A DNA stretch of 64,000 nt from Gigaspora rosea (Eukaryota; Glomeromycota; Glomeromycetes; Diversisporales; Gigasporaceae): positions 357,959 to 421,958 of the forward strand of contig QKWP01000053.1 in NCBI GenBank assembly GCA_003550325.1, read 5' to 3'. Position 1 is the first letter of the stretch; each line of letters opens with the position of its first letter. A program made the translations under genes and the position numbers. This document shows, one piece after another, positions 42,389-54,870 of the stretch. The notes under the pieces are model-generated. The model saw nothing but the letters and a program-made list of their open reading frames with translations, was not told the origin of the DNA and ran no database searches.

Positions 42389-42872
42389 CCTGAATTAGGT
42401 TAGGATTAGGGTCAATTTATGTAAGGATTATATTTTTCGGGAAAGTGTTGTCGGGAAGGTGATAGAGACCCCTCCGGGGCATTAATAGAATAGTCAAGAT
42501 TATTTATTCCCGCAGCATTTCTTATTTCTGCACTCTTATGATAATATATAAATACCTTATTTGCATCATTTTCAATAGCAATACCCTTGGAGTATTGAAT
42601 ATAAAATTTCTTACATGCATTTTATATTACGAGAATAAGTTTATTTATAATAGAGTTAACTTATTTCACAATAAAATTTTTTTATTTTAATTAAAGGACT
42701 AATCTAATTGTAACAAACAGTTACGCACCTTATTTGTAACAACTATATTTATAACTCAAAACTTTACTGGGGTAACCCCTGTTGCACTTCTAACCAAAAA
42801 TGATCCTCTCAATTTTGTATTAATCTTAACTTTAATCCTAATTCTAACTCTATCTTTAATTTTAACTCTAAC

Positions 42873-43122
42873 TAGGGTTCAAGGCACGGGTAAAAAATTA
42901 GGCATGCCTCTGATGGCATGCCGTGAGTTGAGGTATGACCCTCTTTTTTGTATAGAATATATCAAACAATTGCTTTCTGTTCTTTGATGTTGCTTGACTT
43001 TCTACACTTCCGATTCTTCCAACCATACTAGCCAATCAATATGACATTTATGCCACATAACTAAGGCATGCCCCTAAGGCATGCCCAAAAGGCATACCTG
43101 TGCCTCCATGCCTCGAACCCTA
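42873..43122. mobile_element. hAT-like MITE, 250 bp, 8-bp duplication, right arm only
   Basis: Ends tagggttcaaggca and tgcctcgaacccta are inverted. Perfect ACTCTAAC flanks it at 42865-42872 and 43123-43130. The left arm of the palindrome (38685-38700) has the uninterrupted site. Interior carries repeated ggcatgcc palindromes. Confidence 0.9.
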
Positions 43123-43190
43123 ACTCTAACCCTAATGATCTTATGAGTATTGCATAACATATTGTTACAAATAGATTTTTTACCAGTATG

Positions 43191-44008
43191 AGCATATGAA
43201 ATATGAAAGGAATAGTTCCATTCAACTTTTTGGTACGCAATATTTTTCCTGTTTTAGAATGTATTATGGTTATCTTTTTTTTTCTGTTTATGGTATATTT
43301 CAAGATGATGATAATATACATTTTTGATGTCGCTTATGCTAATTCTTTTAAAAAAGTCCTATTTAAGTAGAAGTAATAATTTTGCATTTGATTATTTTGG
43401 TAAGAATTATATGATTTTTAATTTATACATATGATGATTTCATTGTCACTTGTCATTTGTAGTAAGGACATTTCAAATATTAATCATTGTGCATTTCTAT
43501 TATAACATTTTTTATCAACTGAAATCTTTAATAGCTAATTATTGCAATATTCTTGAACATGCATATGATAGTTAAATCTGACTAATATTGTAACGTGACA
43601 TTACTACTACTAAAATTTAAAAAATGTAGCTTTTAAAATAATTTTAATTGGACATATTTACTAATTTCTTTGTGTATAATAATAGTAATTGGTGCTGCTT
43701 AGAATAAAAAAACCATAATCAGACTGTGAGAAATAAAATCAGATGTCGATCTATTTAAATATCTAATTATTGTGATTATTTGTATGTTAATATTGTAATA
43801 AATTTATCATAGCTCATATTACAGTGAATTATTAATCAATTTATATCTGTTTTTTAAAAAGTTGACTTTTGCAACTTTTGAAATTTAAAAAATTTATTTC
43901 CATTTGTTATGCACACATTATAGCATTAACTAAGATATGGATAACATTAATAACATGCATTAGTGAGTCACATACTGTGTATTGCCTGAATGATAAGTTT
44001 TATGACAG
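43191..44008. other. AT-rich intergenic stretch
   Basis: Nothing recognised. Confidence 0.5.
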
Positions 44009-44011
44009 TAA

Positions 44012-44233
44012 GGCCATTTGAAGTTGATTCTTTGGTTAACATCACTTTTTTAGGACTCTTAAGAGGGGGTAAAATGAAATGAACATATAATATGAATATA
44101 TAAAAATAAACAAAAGTGGGCAATTTTATTGGTTATGCAAATTAAGTGATTGGTAAGAGTTATCCAGCATTTTGATTGGCTGTTCTTTTTATGAGAGGGG
44201 TGATGTTAACTGAAAAATTAACTTCAAATGGTC
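44012..44233. mobile_element. PIF/Harbinger-type MITE, 222 bp, TAA duplication
   Basis: Ends ggccatttgaagttgatt and aacttcaaatggtc with inner ggttaacatca / tgatgttaac are inverted; TAA at 44009-44011 and 44234-44236. The GGCCA start resembles the 27474 and 60539 elements, but the rest differs. Confidence 0.8.
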
Positions 44234-44649
44234 TAACTCATAATAGAAACTATAATAATTTTAACATGAACAAACTCATCTCTGATCACATATTGTGATT
44301 ATCAAAATACAAGCAAGTTTTGTGCAATTTATTACATCACAATAATTTCAATACAAACTCAACTTTAAAGTATATTAGGTTGGGTTAGTTTATAAAGAAT
44401 TTTTTATAGCAATTTACAATAGAAATTACAATAATATTAATACAAACTATTTACCTTTTTACTATAGATAATAACGCTTCAATAGGTAAACTTATTTAAT
44501 ATGTAGAAAAAAATTAATAACCTATTATAGGCCATGCAAAGTTAATTTTTTATTTTGCATAACATAGTATTCCAAAATTCTAGTCAATGGGTCAGATTTT
44601 TTTTTAAATCTACAGTAAATTAATAAGCTCATGTTTTAATTTTTCAGTT

Positions 44650-45110
44650 TCACCTGCAGGTCGATAGTGTAAGTTGTTACACTCACAGATTGCCAAACAT
44701 AAGGTCACTAGTTCAAGTCCTACTGTTGACAAAAAAAAACTATACTCGATCATGAGACAGATGGGCTAAACTAGAATGCTAGGACTGCAGTTAGAAAATC
44801 TAACCACATCTGCAATCCTGATAAAAATCTAGTTGATAAACTTGAAAAGAAATTTGGTCAAAATAGAATACCTTTGGTGAAATCCTAGTCAAAAAATTGA
44901 ATACCTCTGGTGAAATTCCAGTTGAAAAATTAAATACCTCTGGTGGAATTCCAGTCAAAATTGAATCCCTCCAGTGAAATTCCAGTCATATTAGTTAAAC
45001 ATTACTGGTTAAACCAGTTAAAAATATATAGAATAGTTACAATGTATATAGATCATTGAAAAATGTAGGAACCTGACAGATCATTAAGGCCCTATTAAAT
45101 AATATAAGAA
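44650..45110 (+). mobile_element. second tRNA-headed SINE-like element
   Basis: A tRNA-like head has an A-box-like tagtgtaagttg (44664-44675) and a B box gttcaagtcc (44711-44720). The body carries four 31-34-bp tandem units with atacctctggtgaaattcca (44857-44987). The 3' limit is estimated, as no target duplication was found. Head order resembles the 18185 element but the bodies differ. Confidence 0.55.
44857..44987 (+). repeat. 31-34-bp minisatellite, four units
   Basis: Units share gaatacctctggtgaaattc and cagtc with small length changes. Confidence 0.8.
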
Positions 45111-45689
45111 TTAATAAATAAAAGATCGCCAATAGCGACTCCAAATAAACTCCAGGGAAATGTAAAAAAATTTTCAGTTTTATAACATGGAATTAGAACC
45201 AAAATTTTTTTTCGAATTAATTGAGTAATTCCAGAAAATTAAGAGTGTAACATAAATCATTTTTAATAGTAATCACATTGCAAATCATGCAGATCATATA
45301 ATATAATATGATTTACATAGATTTTAACCAATCAGAATTAATTATTTCTGTAGATCTTCTCATAAAAATTAACAACTCCTTGCAAATTTTATAGTATTGA
45401 AAAATTGAAAAATATATTGAAATATTCTTGCAAAAGATTAATAAACAATTTTTATATTGTTTTCGACTAATTTAATTTTTTAAAATTATATAACTTCTGT
45501 TTATATAAACTGACAATTTTTGTATATACAACAAATAATTTGCGCATTTATATTATATTGTATTACACTATACCTTTAAGGTCAACATTGGGTAATACCA
45601 AAAGAAAAATAATAACAAAATGGAGTAATTGGCACAATTGAAATTTAAATATTTTTAAAAAAATTGAGTCTGCAGGTTATGCAAAACAA

Positions 45690-46140
45690 AAAACTAACTT
45701 TGTTGGCTAATTTAGAGAGCTTGTTAAATGTATAATTGGAAGATTTTATAGAAATATATTTCAATTTGACATCTCGATCTTTATAGTTTTATGTCATAGT
45801 TCTTCTAATATTTTGTTAGATGCAGGTATTTTTTAGTTAATGCTATAATTACATATAATTAATAAAATTGAATTACTAAGATTATAAAGAGGTTATATTT
45901 TTGTTATAAGTTTATATAGGCTGCTTGAACATGAGCTTGAACTTTTTGCATATACTCAATCATGTTCAACATTATGCACTACATAGCTATTTATTTTAAA
46001 ATTTGCATGCATAGTAATTTGGAGAGTTGTCAAATGTAAGATTAGAAGATTTTATGGAATTACATATTAAATTTATTACCTTGACCTTCATCATTTTATG
46101 CCATGTCCTTCTGATATCTTGTTAAATGCAAGTTCTGTAA
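45690..46140. repeat. about 220-300-bp satellite unit, 1.5 copies (same family as 53640-54390)
   Basis: Shares taatgctataattacat, aagattataaagaggttata, gcttgaacatgagcttgaac and ttatgccatgtccttctgat with 53640-54390. Confidence 0.75.
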
Positions 46141-46496
46141 GAAAAGTAGTATGTGTTGTGGTACAGGTTGGTGTCAGGAATGCTTGAAATAGCATGGATC
46201 TTGTGGCATGCACAGAAACATTTTACAGAATGGCACAATAAAAATGGAACATTAAAAATGGTACAGACATTATTTTAATGGTAGCATGTAATATCACTCA
46301 TATGGTAAATATAAATATTGAGAGAAATTTTGGTATAACTTGGTATCTATTGGTCTAAATTAAATAATTATTGCACTATTCGATTTATCTTAATAAGACA
46401 AATTGAATGGTATTAAAATCATTCAATTTGGATTACAAAATTACAAGTTATTTGCAATTATATGCTATATGAAATTGGAATTGGTATTGCATATTG

Positions 46497-46772
46497 CAGT
46501 GTTGTCACAGGACAGCTTTGGACAGTAGTTTGGACAATTTTGAACAATCTTGAACAATTAAATAAAGTAAAATTACTTAAAATTTTATTAAGACAATCTA
46601 TTTTAATTTTAACTAGAATGTGTTCAGCACCTCAAAAAATATATAAATATATTTTTAGACAAATTTAATAATTATTATAGCCTGTATAAGCTTTGGACAA
46701 TCTTGGACACTTGGACATTTTGTATGTGGACAAGGCCAAAAAAGCCTTGGACAGCCAAAATGTACAACACTA
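46497..46772. mobile_element. hAT-like MITE, 276 bp, perfect 8-bp duplication
   Basis: Ends cagtgttgtcaca and gtacaacacta are inverted over the outer nine bases. Perfect GCATATTG flanks it at 46489-46496 and 46773-46780. The interior carries ttggacaat repeats related to 3961-4016. Confidence 0.85.
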
Positions 46773-47023
46773 GCATATTGTAGTGGATATGGGTATTGTG
46801 GTGGGTTCACAATAACTTATGACCCATTAGTCCAAACTAACCAATTTTATACAATCTGAATTATCTTATTAAGACAATTCAAATAGTACAAAAAATATTT
46901 GATTTTGATCTCTGGGTCATGGTTTAATAATACATATTGGATTTTTTTCTTAAAATAATTTATAATATTTGAATACTAATATCTTATGACCCAGTAATTG
47001 AAATTAAACAATTTTTGTACTAT

Positions 47024-47507
47024 CTAATACTACAATTTTTCAGTTCAACTCATCAACCCGTAGATCTTTTCATCTTTTGGCACTCTCTCCAATTACCAAC
47101 CGGTTGATCTTTTCATTATTCATCATTCGTTACCCTCCTGTAGATCAGAGCATCAACTATTATATTTAGTATCTATTTGTTTGTGTGATTAGTTCGAAAG
47201 GAATGATCGTCCTTTTTTTGATCGGTTCAATCAACATTAATAAGGATCATCGAAAACTTGAAAGTCTAATACTACAATTTTTCAGTTCGACTCATCAACC
47301 CATAGATCTTTTTATCTTTTGGCACTCTCTCCAATTACCAACCGGCTGATCTTTTCGTCATTCGTCATTCGTTACCCTCCTGTAGATTAGAGCGTCAACT
47401 ATCATATTTAGTATCTATTTGTTCATGTGATTAGTTCGAAAGGAACGATCGTCCTTTTTTTTGATCGGTTCGATCAACATTAATAAGGATCATCAAAAAC
47501 TTTAAAG
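47024..47507. repeat. 242-bp tandem duplication
   Basis: Two nearly identical units start ctaatactacaatttttcag at 47024 and 47266. A decayed third relative (catcaacccattgatccttt) lies near 47690. No protein identified. Confidence 0.85.
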
Positions 47508-50500
47508 ATCGTCGATAGAAGCAATAATTAAACGAATAAGAAGATGATCCTGTATATCGCTTATTGTCGTGTACAGCCTCATGTTCTTGAGAATTTTCTT
47601 TAGAGAATATCTAGAATATGTGAAAAAACTAAAAAATATTTAAAATGCCACAACCAGCAAGGAGTGTATCCTTCGGCTCTCCGTCGGCTCATCAACCCAT
47701 TGATCCTTTCTTTATTTGTCATTTTTTATCGATTCCTTTGTGGATCATTTCTTTATTCGACAACCATCCTGATTATTTTGTCATTCGCCATTCCGCAAAT
47801 TCAGCACTGCCACATTTTTCTTGCATTTAACTACATATAATCTTCATTTCTAGCATTGATCATCAACACAGATTTAACTAACCATAACTGTGTTACGAAG
47901 ATAGTGAGTAAACAGTACTCACAATAAAAATCACAATAATTCCAAAAGAAATTAATACAACCTTAGCTGATACTGTGTACTGCCAAAATAGTGAGTAAGT
48001 TATGTAACAGAGTTTTATAGCACCATACATCATGATAGAAATCATAATAGTCTCTGATGCAAACTAAATGTCATCAGAATAGCAAGTTTTGTGGTGGCAG
48101 ACTGTTTTACAGCAACTCATGATAAAAATCACAATAATTCCATATGAACCATCTAAATGTTAACCACATACTGTGTAAATCATCAGAATAGTGAGTAAGC
48201 TCTGTAACAATTTTTTTATAGTAAAGTTCATAATAATTTTGATACAAACTAACTAACCTCATACTATGTGTCACCAGAAGTCTGTAGCAGAATTTTTTTA
48301 CAGTAACTTATAATACTGTAATAAAAGTAATGATAATTCTTTTGAGAACCTTAACATATTGTGTGTTACCAGAAAAGAGAGTAAATTCTGTAACAATATT
48401 TTAATAGTGACTAATGAAAGAAATATCTTAACCATATACCATATGTCACTAAAATAGTGAGTAAGTTCTATACCAGAATTTTTTCAGCAGCTCATGAAGT
48501 AAATCATGATAATTCCAATGCAACTAATACAACCTTAACCACATACAGTGTGTTATCAAAATAGTGAGTAAGTTCTGTAACAATAGAAATCATGATAATT
48601 TTAATGCAAACTAACTCAACTACATACTTTACATTATTGGAATAACAAGTTCTATAACAGAATTTACAATAATTCATGCTAGAAATCTTGATAATTCTAA
48701 TACAAATCATCTAAGCATTAACTACTTATTGTGTGTCACTGGAATAGTGAGTAAAAAAAAGCATAATAATTCTAATGCAAGCTAACTCAACCACATATTG
48801 TATTAATGGAATAGTGAGTAAGATCTATATCAGAACATTTTATGTAACTAACCAAACCTTAATTACATACTATTATGTATCACTAGAATGGTCTTGAATA
48901 GTAAGTAAGTTCAGTAACAATTTTTTACAGTAAATCATAATAGAAATTATGATAATTCTAATGCAAACTAAACCAAATTTGTGTATTGTGAAGTAGCAAA
49001 TTCTATAAAAAAATTTTTATGGCAATTCATGTTAAAAATTATAATAATTCCAATATAAACTAACTCTGCCTTAACAATTTACTGTGGCTATTATACCCAT
49101 GCCTTCTAAAGTTGCTTTACCTTTGTTTTTGGCTTTCTATTGGTTCTCTTACATCATTAAATTTAAATTTTCAGGATACTTCATCCATATAGATCTTCTT
49201 CTTTATCATATTACTTTTAATTTTTTATCCAATACCACTATAATAGTAAGTTCTACAACAATTTTTTATAGTAATTACAATAGAATGCATAATAATTCCC
49301 AATGTAATCTAACTTTACTAAAATAATACAACTATTTTTTATAGTAACCTTTAATAGAAATTATAATGACCCTAATGCTAACTCAATCTTAACCACATGT
49401 TGTACATTATCTAAATAGTAAGTAATTTTTGTAGCAGAATATTTTAAAGTTAACACACAATAAAAAACATGATAATCCCAATACTGTATATTATTAAATA
49501 ACAAGTAAGTTCTATAACAGAATTTTTTATAGTAACTTATGATAGAAATTAAGTCACAACTGTGTGTTACTAGGATGACAAGTAAGTTTTGTAGCAGGAT
49601 TTTTATGATGATTCACAATAAAATCATATACAAACTATAACTCAATATTGACCTTATATTGTATTTCACTAAAATAGCAAATAAGACTGCACCAGAATTT
49701 TTTATAGTAACTCATTAAAAATCATAATAATTCAAATTCAAACTAACATAGTCTTAATTATATACTGTAATACTACTATAATAGTAAATAGTTCAATATT
49801 AAAACATTTTGTAGTACAGTAACTTACAAAATAATAATTTTAATATAAAACTAAAAAACTATTTGTGTTATTGGAATAGCAACTAAGTTCAGTAATATAA
49901 TTTTTATAGTAACTTATAATAAAAATTATAATAATTCTAATATAATCTTAGCTATAACTATGTTCTATAACAAAATTTTACAGTTGTTTATGATAGAAAA
50001 TATAATAACTATGTTCTATAACAAAATTTTACAGTTGCTTATGATAGAAAATATAATAACTCATTCTTAATCACATTTGTAAGTGATAGGATAGCGAGTA
50101 AGTTTTTTTTTGTACAGTAACTCACATTACAAATTATTTTACATACTGTGTTACGAGAGTAGTAAGCAAGTTCTATAATAAAATTTTTTACAATAACTCA
50201 TAAAGCTATACAAAATTATTTTTTGTTTCTTATAAAATAAAATTTTAAAAATGATCTGACCAGTCTATAAAATTTTATAAAATTTTTAAAAAAATTTTTT
50301 AGAATCCACCTAACTATTAGAACATATAAAAAAGTTTTTCAAAAAATTTCCAAAATATGACCCAGCCAGGTTATAAGAAACAATTAGTTAAAATTGTATA
50401 GAATAATATGTACTAAATCAACCCTAACTATATACTATGTTTCTGAAATAGTAAATTCTATAATTAAATTTTAACATCAACCCATAATAGAATTTCTTAT

Positions 50501-50708
50501 AAACAAATCCTAATACTGTAATTTACTAAAATAGCATGTAAATTCTGTAACAAAATTTTTAGTAACATACAATTCAAACTACTTCAACCTTATTCACATA
50601 CTGTGTATCATCAGAATAGTAAATAAGTTTATAACAAAATTTTTAAAGTAACTTATAATACAAGCTAATTAACTTTAACTATATACTGTATATTACTAGA
50701 ATATGTAG

Positions 50709-51063
50709 TACCGTATTTATGCAAAATAACGCACTTGGACTTTAAAATAGCATAGCTGGTTTCGAAATAACGCCTGTGTGCATCCTGAAATAATAGATAC
50801 TTCACATGACGAATTAATAATCTGTTGAAATGACGAATTCAGATAACAAAGTAGAAACAAGAATTTTTTAGCCAAAAAATCTTAGATTAGAAAGCTGTAT
50901 ATAAAATCAAAAAATACCAGTTTGTTATGCATAACTCATATACAACTCACAATTTTGCAGAAATTAGATCTTTATCTGAAATTATGTCCATGCGCATGCT
51001 TGAAATAACACGTATCTCATTAACATAACACATAGGTGCACATTATTTTGCGTAAATATAGTA
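50709..51063. mobile_element. TACCGTA-family element, 355 bp, in the satellite
   Basis: Starts taccgtatttatgcaaaata and ends ttattttgcgtaaatatagta, which are inverted. Outer TA on each side fits a TA duplication. The internal ggtttcgaaataacgcc is shared with 32887-33006. Confidence 0.75.
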
Positions 51064-51955
51064 AGTAAAAACTGTAATAGAATTTTTATTATAAATTACA
51101 ATGCTTATCAGAATAGCAAGTTGATAAAAATCAAGATACTTTGCTTAACTTTAATTACTATACACTTTTTACAGTTGCTTACATCATATATAACTTTAAT
51201 TCAAGTTAATTCAATTTTAACTCTATACTGCACTGTATATTACTTGAATAATAAGTAATTTTGTAACAGAATTTTTATAGCAATTAAAATAAGAATTATG
51301 ATAAAATTATAATAATTCTAATGCAAATTAACTAACTTTTAACTACTATTATACATCACTACATAGTAAGTTTTGTAATAAAATTTCTTAGAATAACTCT
51401 TAATACAAACTAGCTTAATTCTAACTTCTAAACATATTGTGTCAATGAGATTTGTTTCAAGTAAGTTCTGCAACATAATTTTTTACAGTAATTTTGCAAA
51501 ACAAGCTAATTCAACCTTAACCATATACTATTGCCAGAATAGCAAGTTCTATAACCAAATTTTTTTATAATACCTTATAGTGTAAACTAACCCAACCTTA
51601 TTTACATGATATATAACAAAATTTTTTACAGTAACTCTTGATATAAATTATGATAATTCGAATAAAACAAACCCAACTTTAACTGCATATTGTATCATTG
51701 AAATACAAGTAAATTCTGTATTTTTTAGTAATTTTACAATGTGTGTCACCAGAATAGTGGTTTCTGTAATAAAATTTTGTACAGTAATTTACAATGGTAA
51801 CTAATTCAACTTTACCAATATACTATGTGTTGTTGGAATAGAAGTAAAAATTTTTATAGTAATTCTTATTAATAAAAATCATAATAATTTGAATCAAACC
51901 AACTCAACTATATTGCATTACCAAAATAGCAAGATTTGCAATAGAATTTTTTATA

Positions 51956-52398
51956 TGGTGCCCTTGGCATTAAATCACATAAAAAATAGCTTTACAAAAA
52001 TGCTACTCCTCTTTTAAAAATTTATAAAATGTAAAACTAATCCACAAGTTTTGTTCTTTATGTCCTAAAGAATAAAACTTGTGGTTTAGATTTCAATTTA
52101 AAGCTAAACTGGTAAAGCAGTAGCCTTTTAAAAATTGGCAATTTATTAATAAATTGAAAAAAGTGAACGTATATGTTTTTAATTTAACCCAATCAGAATG
52201 CAGCATTATGGTCACGTGACACCTCTTTTGGGGTGTCAAAAAAATTTTTTTTTTCAAAAAAAAAAAAAAAAATAATCACTAAAAAAAAAAAAAAAAAAAC
52301 AAGCAACTGCGCATTTTGATTAGATACTCTTATATTACATGACATTTTAGCAAAAGTGAACAAATCATAAAATTGTAGGTTTAAAGCTGAGGGCACCA
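51956..52398. mobile_element. 443-bp MITE, TGGTGCCCT ends
   Basis: Inverted ends tggtgcccttggcattaaa and tttaaagctgagggcacca, TA on both sides. It contains two A/T homopolymer runs (52236-52300) and no gene. It interrupts the satellite. Confidence 0.75.
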
Positions 52399-53639
52399 TA
52401 GTTAATTAAAAATAATTTTAATGCACTAACTCAACTTTAGTTACATATTGTGCTACTAAAATAGCAGATTCCATAATAAAACTTTTTATAGTAACTTATA
52501 ATAGAAAACATGATAATTTTAATATAAACTTACTCAACCTTAACCACATACTATATTACTAGAATAGTAAGCTCTGTAACAGAATTTTTACGATACCTTA
52601 TTACATATAAATTGCATTATTTCCAATGCAAATTAACTTAACCTTTACTACATGTCATGTATCACCAGAATAGCAAGTAAAGAATTTTATAAGCTCATAG
52701 TAAAAATTAACACAACCCTTATCAATACTATATTTCACCAGAATAATTAAGTTATATAACAGACTTTATATAGTAGAAATTACAATAATTTTAATAAAAC
52801 CTTAATAATGCACTATGTGTTGACAGAATAGCAAGATCTTTAACAGTGTCCTTTACAGTATAATATTATAGATTTCATGATAACTCCAATGCAAACTGGC
52901 TGAACCTTAACTATATAACATGTATCACCAGGATAGTGGCACTTTTGTAACAATTTTTACATTAATGCATAATAGAAAACATGATTTTTTATAGTGAAAT
53001 TATATAATTTCAATTTATACTATCTTTCACTACAAATATAATTAATAAAATAGGGTGGTGCGTAAGCGCCACCTGTTATACTAGTTTGAATTATCTCAAT
53101 AAGATAATTCAAATAGTATAAAAATTATTTATTTTGGACCAATGGGCCATAAGTTATAGCAGATCTACTACAATACCCTTATCTGCTACAATCCCCTTTA
53201 TGAATTATCGTATCCAGATAACACATATGTGTACATTACACATATGTTGCTCATGATACATGGTGGCTTGCTTTGTTTTTTTTAAAAAAAAGAGCAATAT
53301 CTCATGATTTTACTAATGAAGTTTTCTTGTCTAAACATAAAAAAATTTCTTACAAAATTTTGTTTTACTGTATATGCAGTTAGCTTGTTCATCATATATT
53401 GATTACTTATATAAATTTATGTTTTAATAGTTAATTCACATTATCATCACAGTGGTACATGAATTTATATTTATTATTATGCCAAATCTTGTGCTGATTT
53501 GACAAATAAACTGCTACAACACCCTAAGCTATTTATATTCCAATTGGTATGGGATACAATACAACATAGTCCACAAAATCTGTACCAATTTGGGCATACT
53601 AACTATGCTAATCTGGTCCAATTTTCTTATAGGGAAGTA

Positions 53640-54390
53640 GTTAATTAATGCTATAATTACATGTAATTAATAAAATTGAATACTACGATTATAAAAAGAT
53701 TATAACTTTTATTACAAATTTATGTAGACTGCATGAGTTTAAACTTGTTGCATGTACCTACTGGTTCTTTGTAGTATTACATACTGCACATTAATTTGTT
53801 ACCTGACCTTTATAGATTTGTACCATGGTGCTTTTAATATTTTGCAAAATGCAAGTATTTTCTAAACAATACTATAATTATATATGATTAATGAAAACAC
53901 ATTACTAAGATTATAAAGAGGTTATATTTTTGTTACAAGTTTACATAGATTGCTTGAACATGAACTTGTTGCATGTACTCACTTGTGTGCAGCATCACTC
54001 ACTGCATAGCTATTCTTTACTTTAAATTTGCACGCCATAGTATTTAGTTTATCAAATGTAAGATTAGAAGTTTTTATGAAATAATATTCGATTTAACACC
54101 TCGATCTTCATCATTTTATGCCATGTCCATCTGATATCTTGTTAAACACAAGTAGTTTCTAGTTAATGCTGTAATTACATATAATTATTGAAATCAAATT
54201 ACTAAGATTATAAAAAAAATTATAATTTTTATTACAAATTAACATAGGCTTCTTGAGTATGAGTTTAAACTTGTTGCATGTACCCACTGAAGTCAACTGT
54301 AGTTCTGCGCAGTATTATGTACTGCACAGCTATTACTCATATTTTAATTTTACATATCATATGTGATTATACTAGTTCTGCACAGCATTA
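53640..54390. repeat. three diverged satellite units of about 220-300 bp
   Basis: Motif taatgctataattacat and variants at 53648, 53867 and 54166, each followed by aagattataaa and aacttgttgcatgtac. Confidence 0.75.
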
Positions 54391-54411
54391 CATATTATGC
54401 AGCTACCCTTA

Positions 54412-54632
54412 TTAGAGTATAAAGTTAATTATATTCATTTTAATTATTGTGTTTCAAGAGAATATATAATTAACTGTAGTAATTTAACTATTCAATAAAT
54501 TACTAGCATATATATGGTCTAATGCATTTAATTACCCAATTTTACTTATACAATAGGTTATTTTACTAATAAAATCATATTATATCCAAAACATGATTAG
54601 TGTGCTAAATCTACAAAATTTTTTATAGTAAG
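54412..54632 (+). repeat. segmental duplication, copy 1 (pairs with 60475-60896)
   Basis: Shares gtgtttcaagagaa, gtagtaatttaactattcaa, aaatcatattatatccaaaa and agtgtgctaaatctacaaaa in order with 60475-60896. This copy lacks the MITE and so gives its empty site. Confidence 0.88.
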
Positions 54633-54709
54633 TCATAAATCAACCAAATATATTCTAAGTTTTAGCAGACCAATGAATAATCAGAAATGCTGTATAGTAT
54701 GATATAATG

Positions 54710-54870
54710 ATGTCTGACTCATGACACAATCTGCAATATTGAAACCATTTCGGCAGGCAACTTCAAATTGATGAATTGATAAATGATGAAATCTATAATA
54801 CATGATAATACTCATAACGCATGACAAAACCTATGACGCATGAAAAACACATAATGCATGAACCCATAAT
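54710..54870. repeat. degenerate foldback terminus
   Basis: Contains atgatgtctgactcatgac and repeated catgacaaaacctatgacgc-like units, similar to the 20-bp units of 34974-36151 but diverged. Confidence 0.5.

Larger units (their letters stand above)
41045..43190. repeat. right arm of the 4.5-kb palindrome
   Basis: Inverted counterpart of 38640-40491, about 300 bases longer, mainly because of the MITE at 42873-43122. It carries the plus-strand peptide gene. The outer end gttacaaatagatt near 43170 corresponds to the left outer end. Confidence 0.9.
47870..52960. repeat. diverged satellite array, unit about 80-105 bp
   Basis: Dozens of degenerate units contain, in order, agtaactcataatagaaatc, ataattccaatgcaaact, aaccttaaccacatactgtg and agaatagtgagtaagttctg. 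Spacing between agtgagtaag motifs is about 67-105 bases. Similar units already start near 44240. The array is interrupted by elements at 50709-51063 and 51956-52398. No gene within. Confidence 0.8.

Noticed and set aside
44656..44730. tRNA gene
   Set aside because: Same reasoning: only tRNA-like promoter boxes, followed by repeat sequence.
49084..49326. 80-residue open frame in the satellite
   Set aside because: It lies in diverged satellite units and has no domain.
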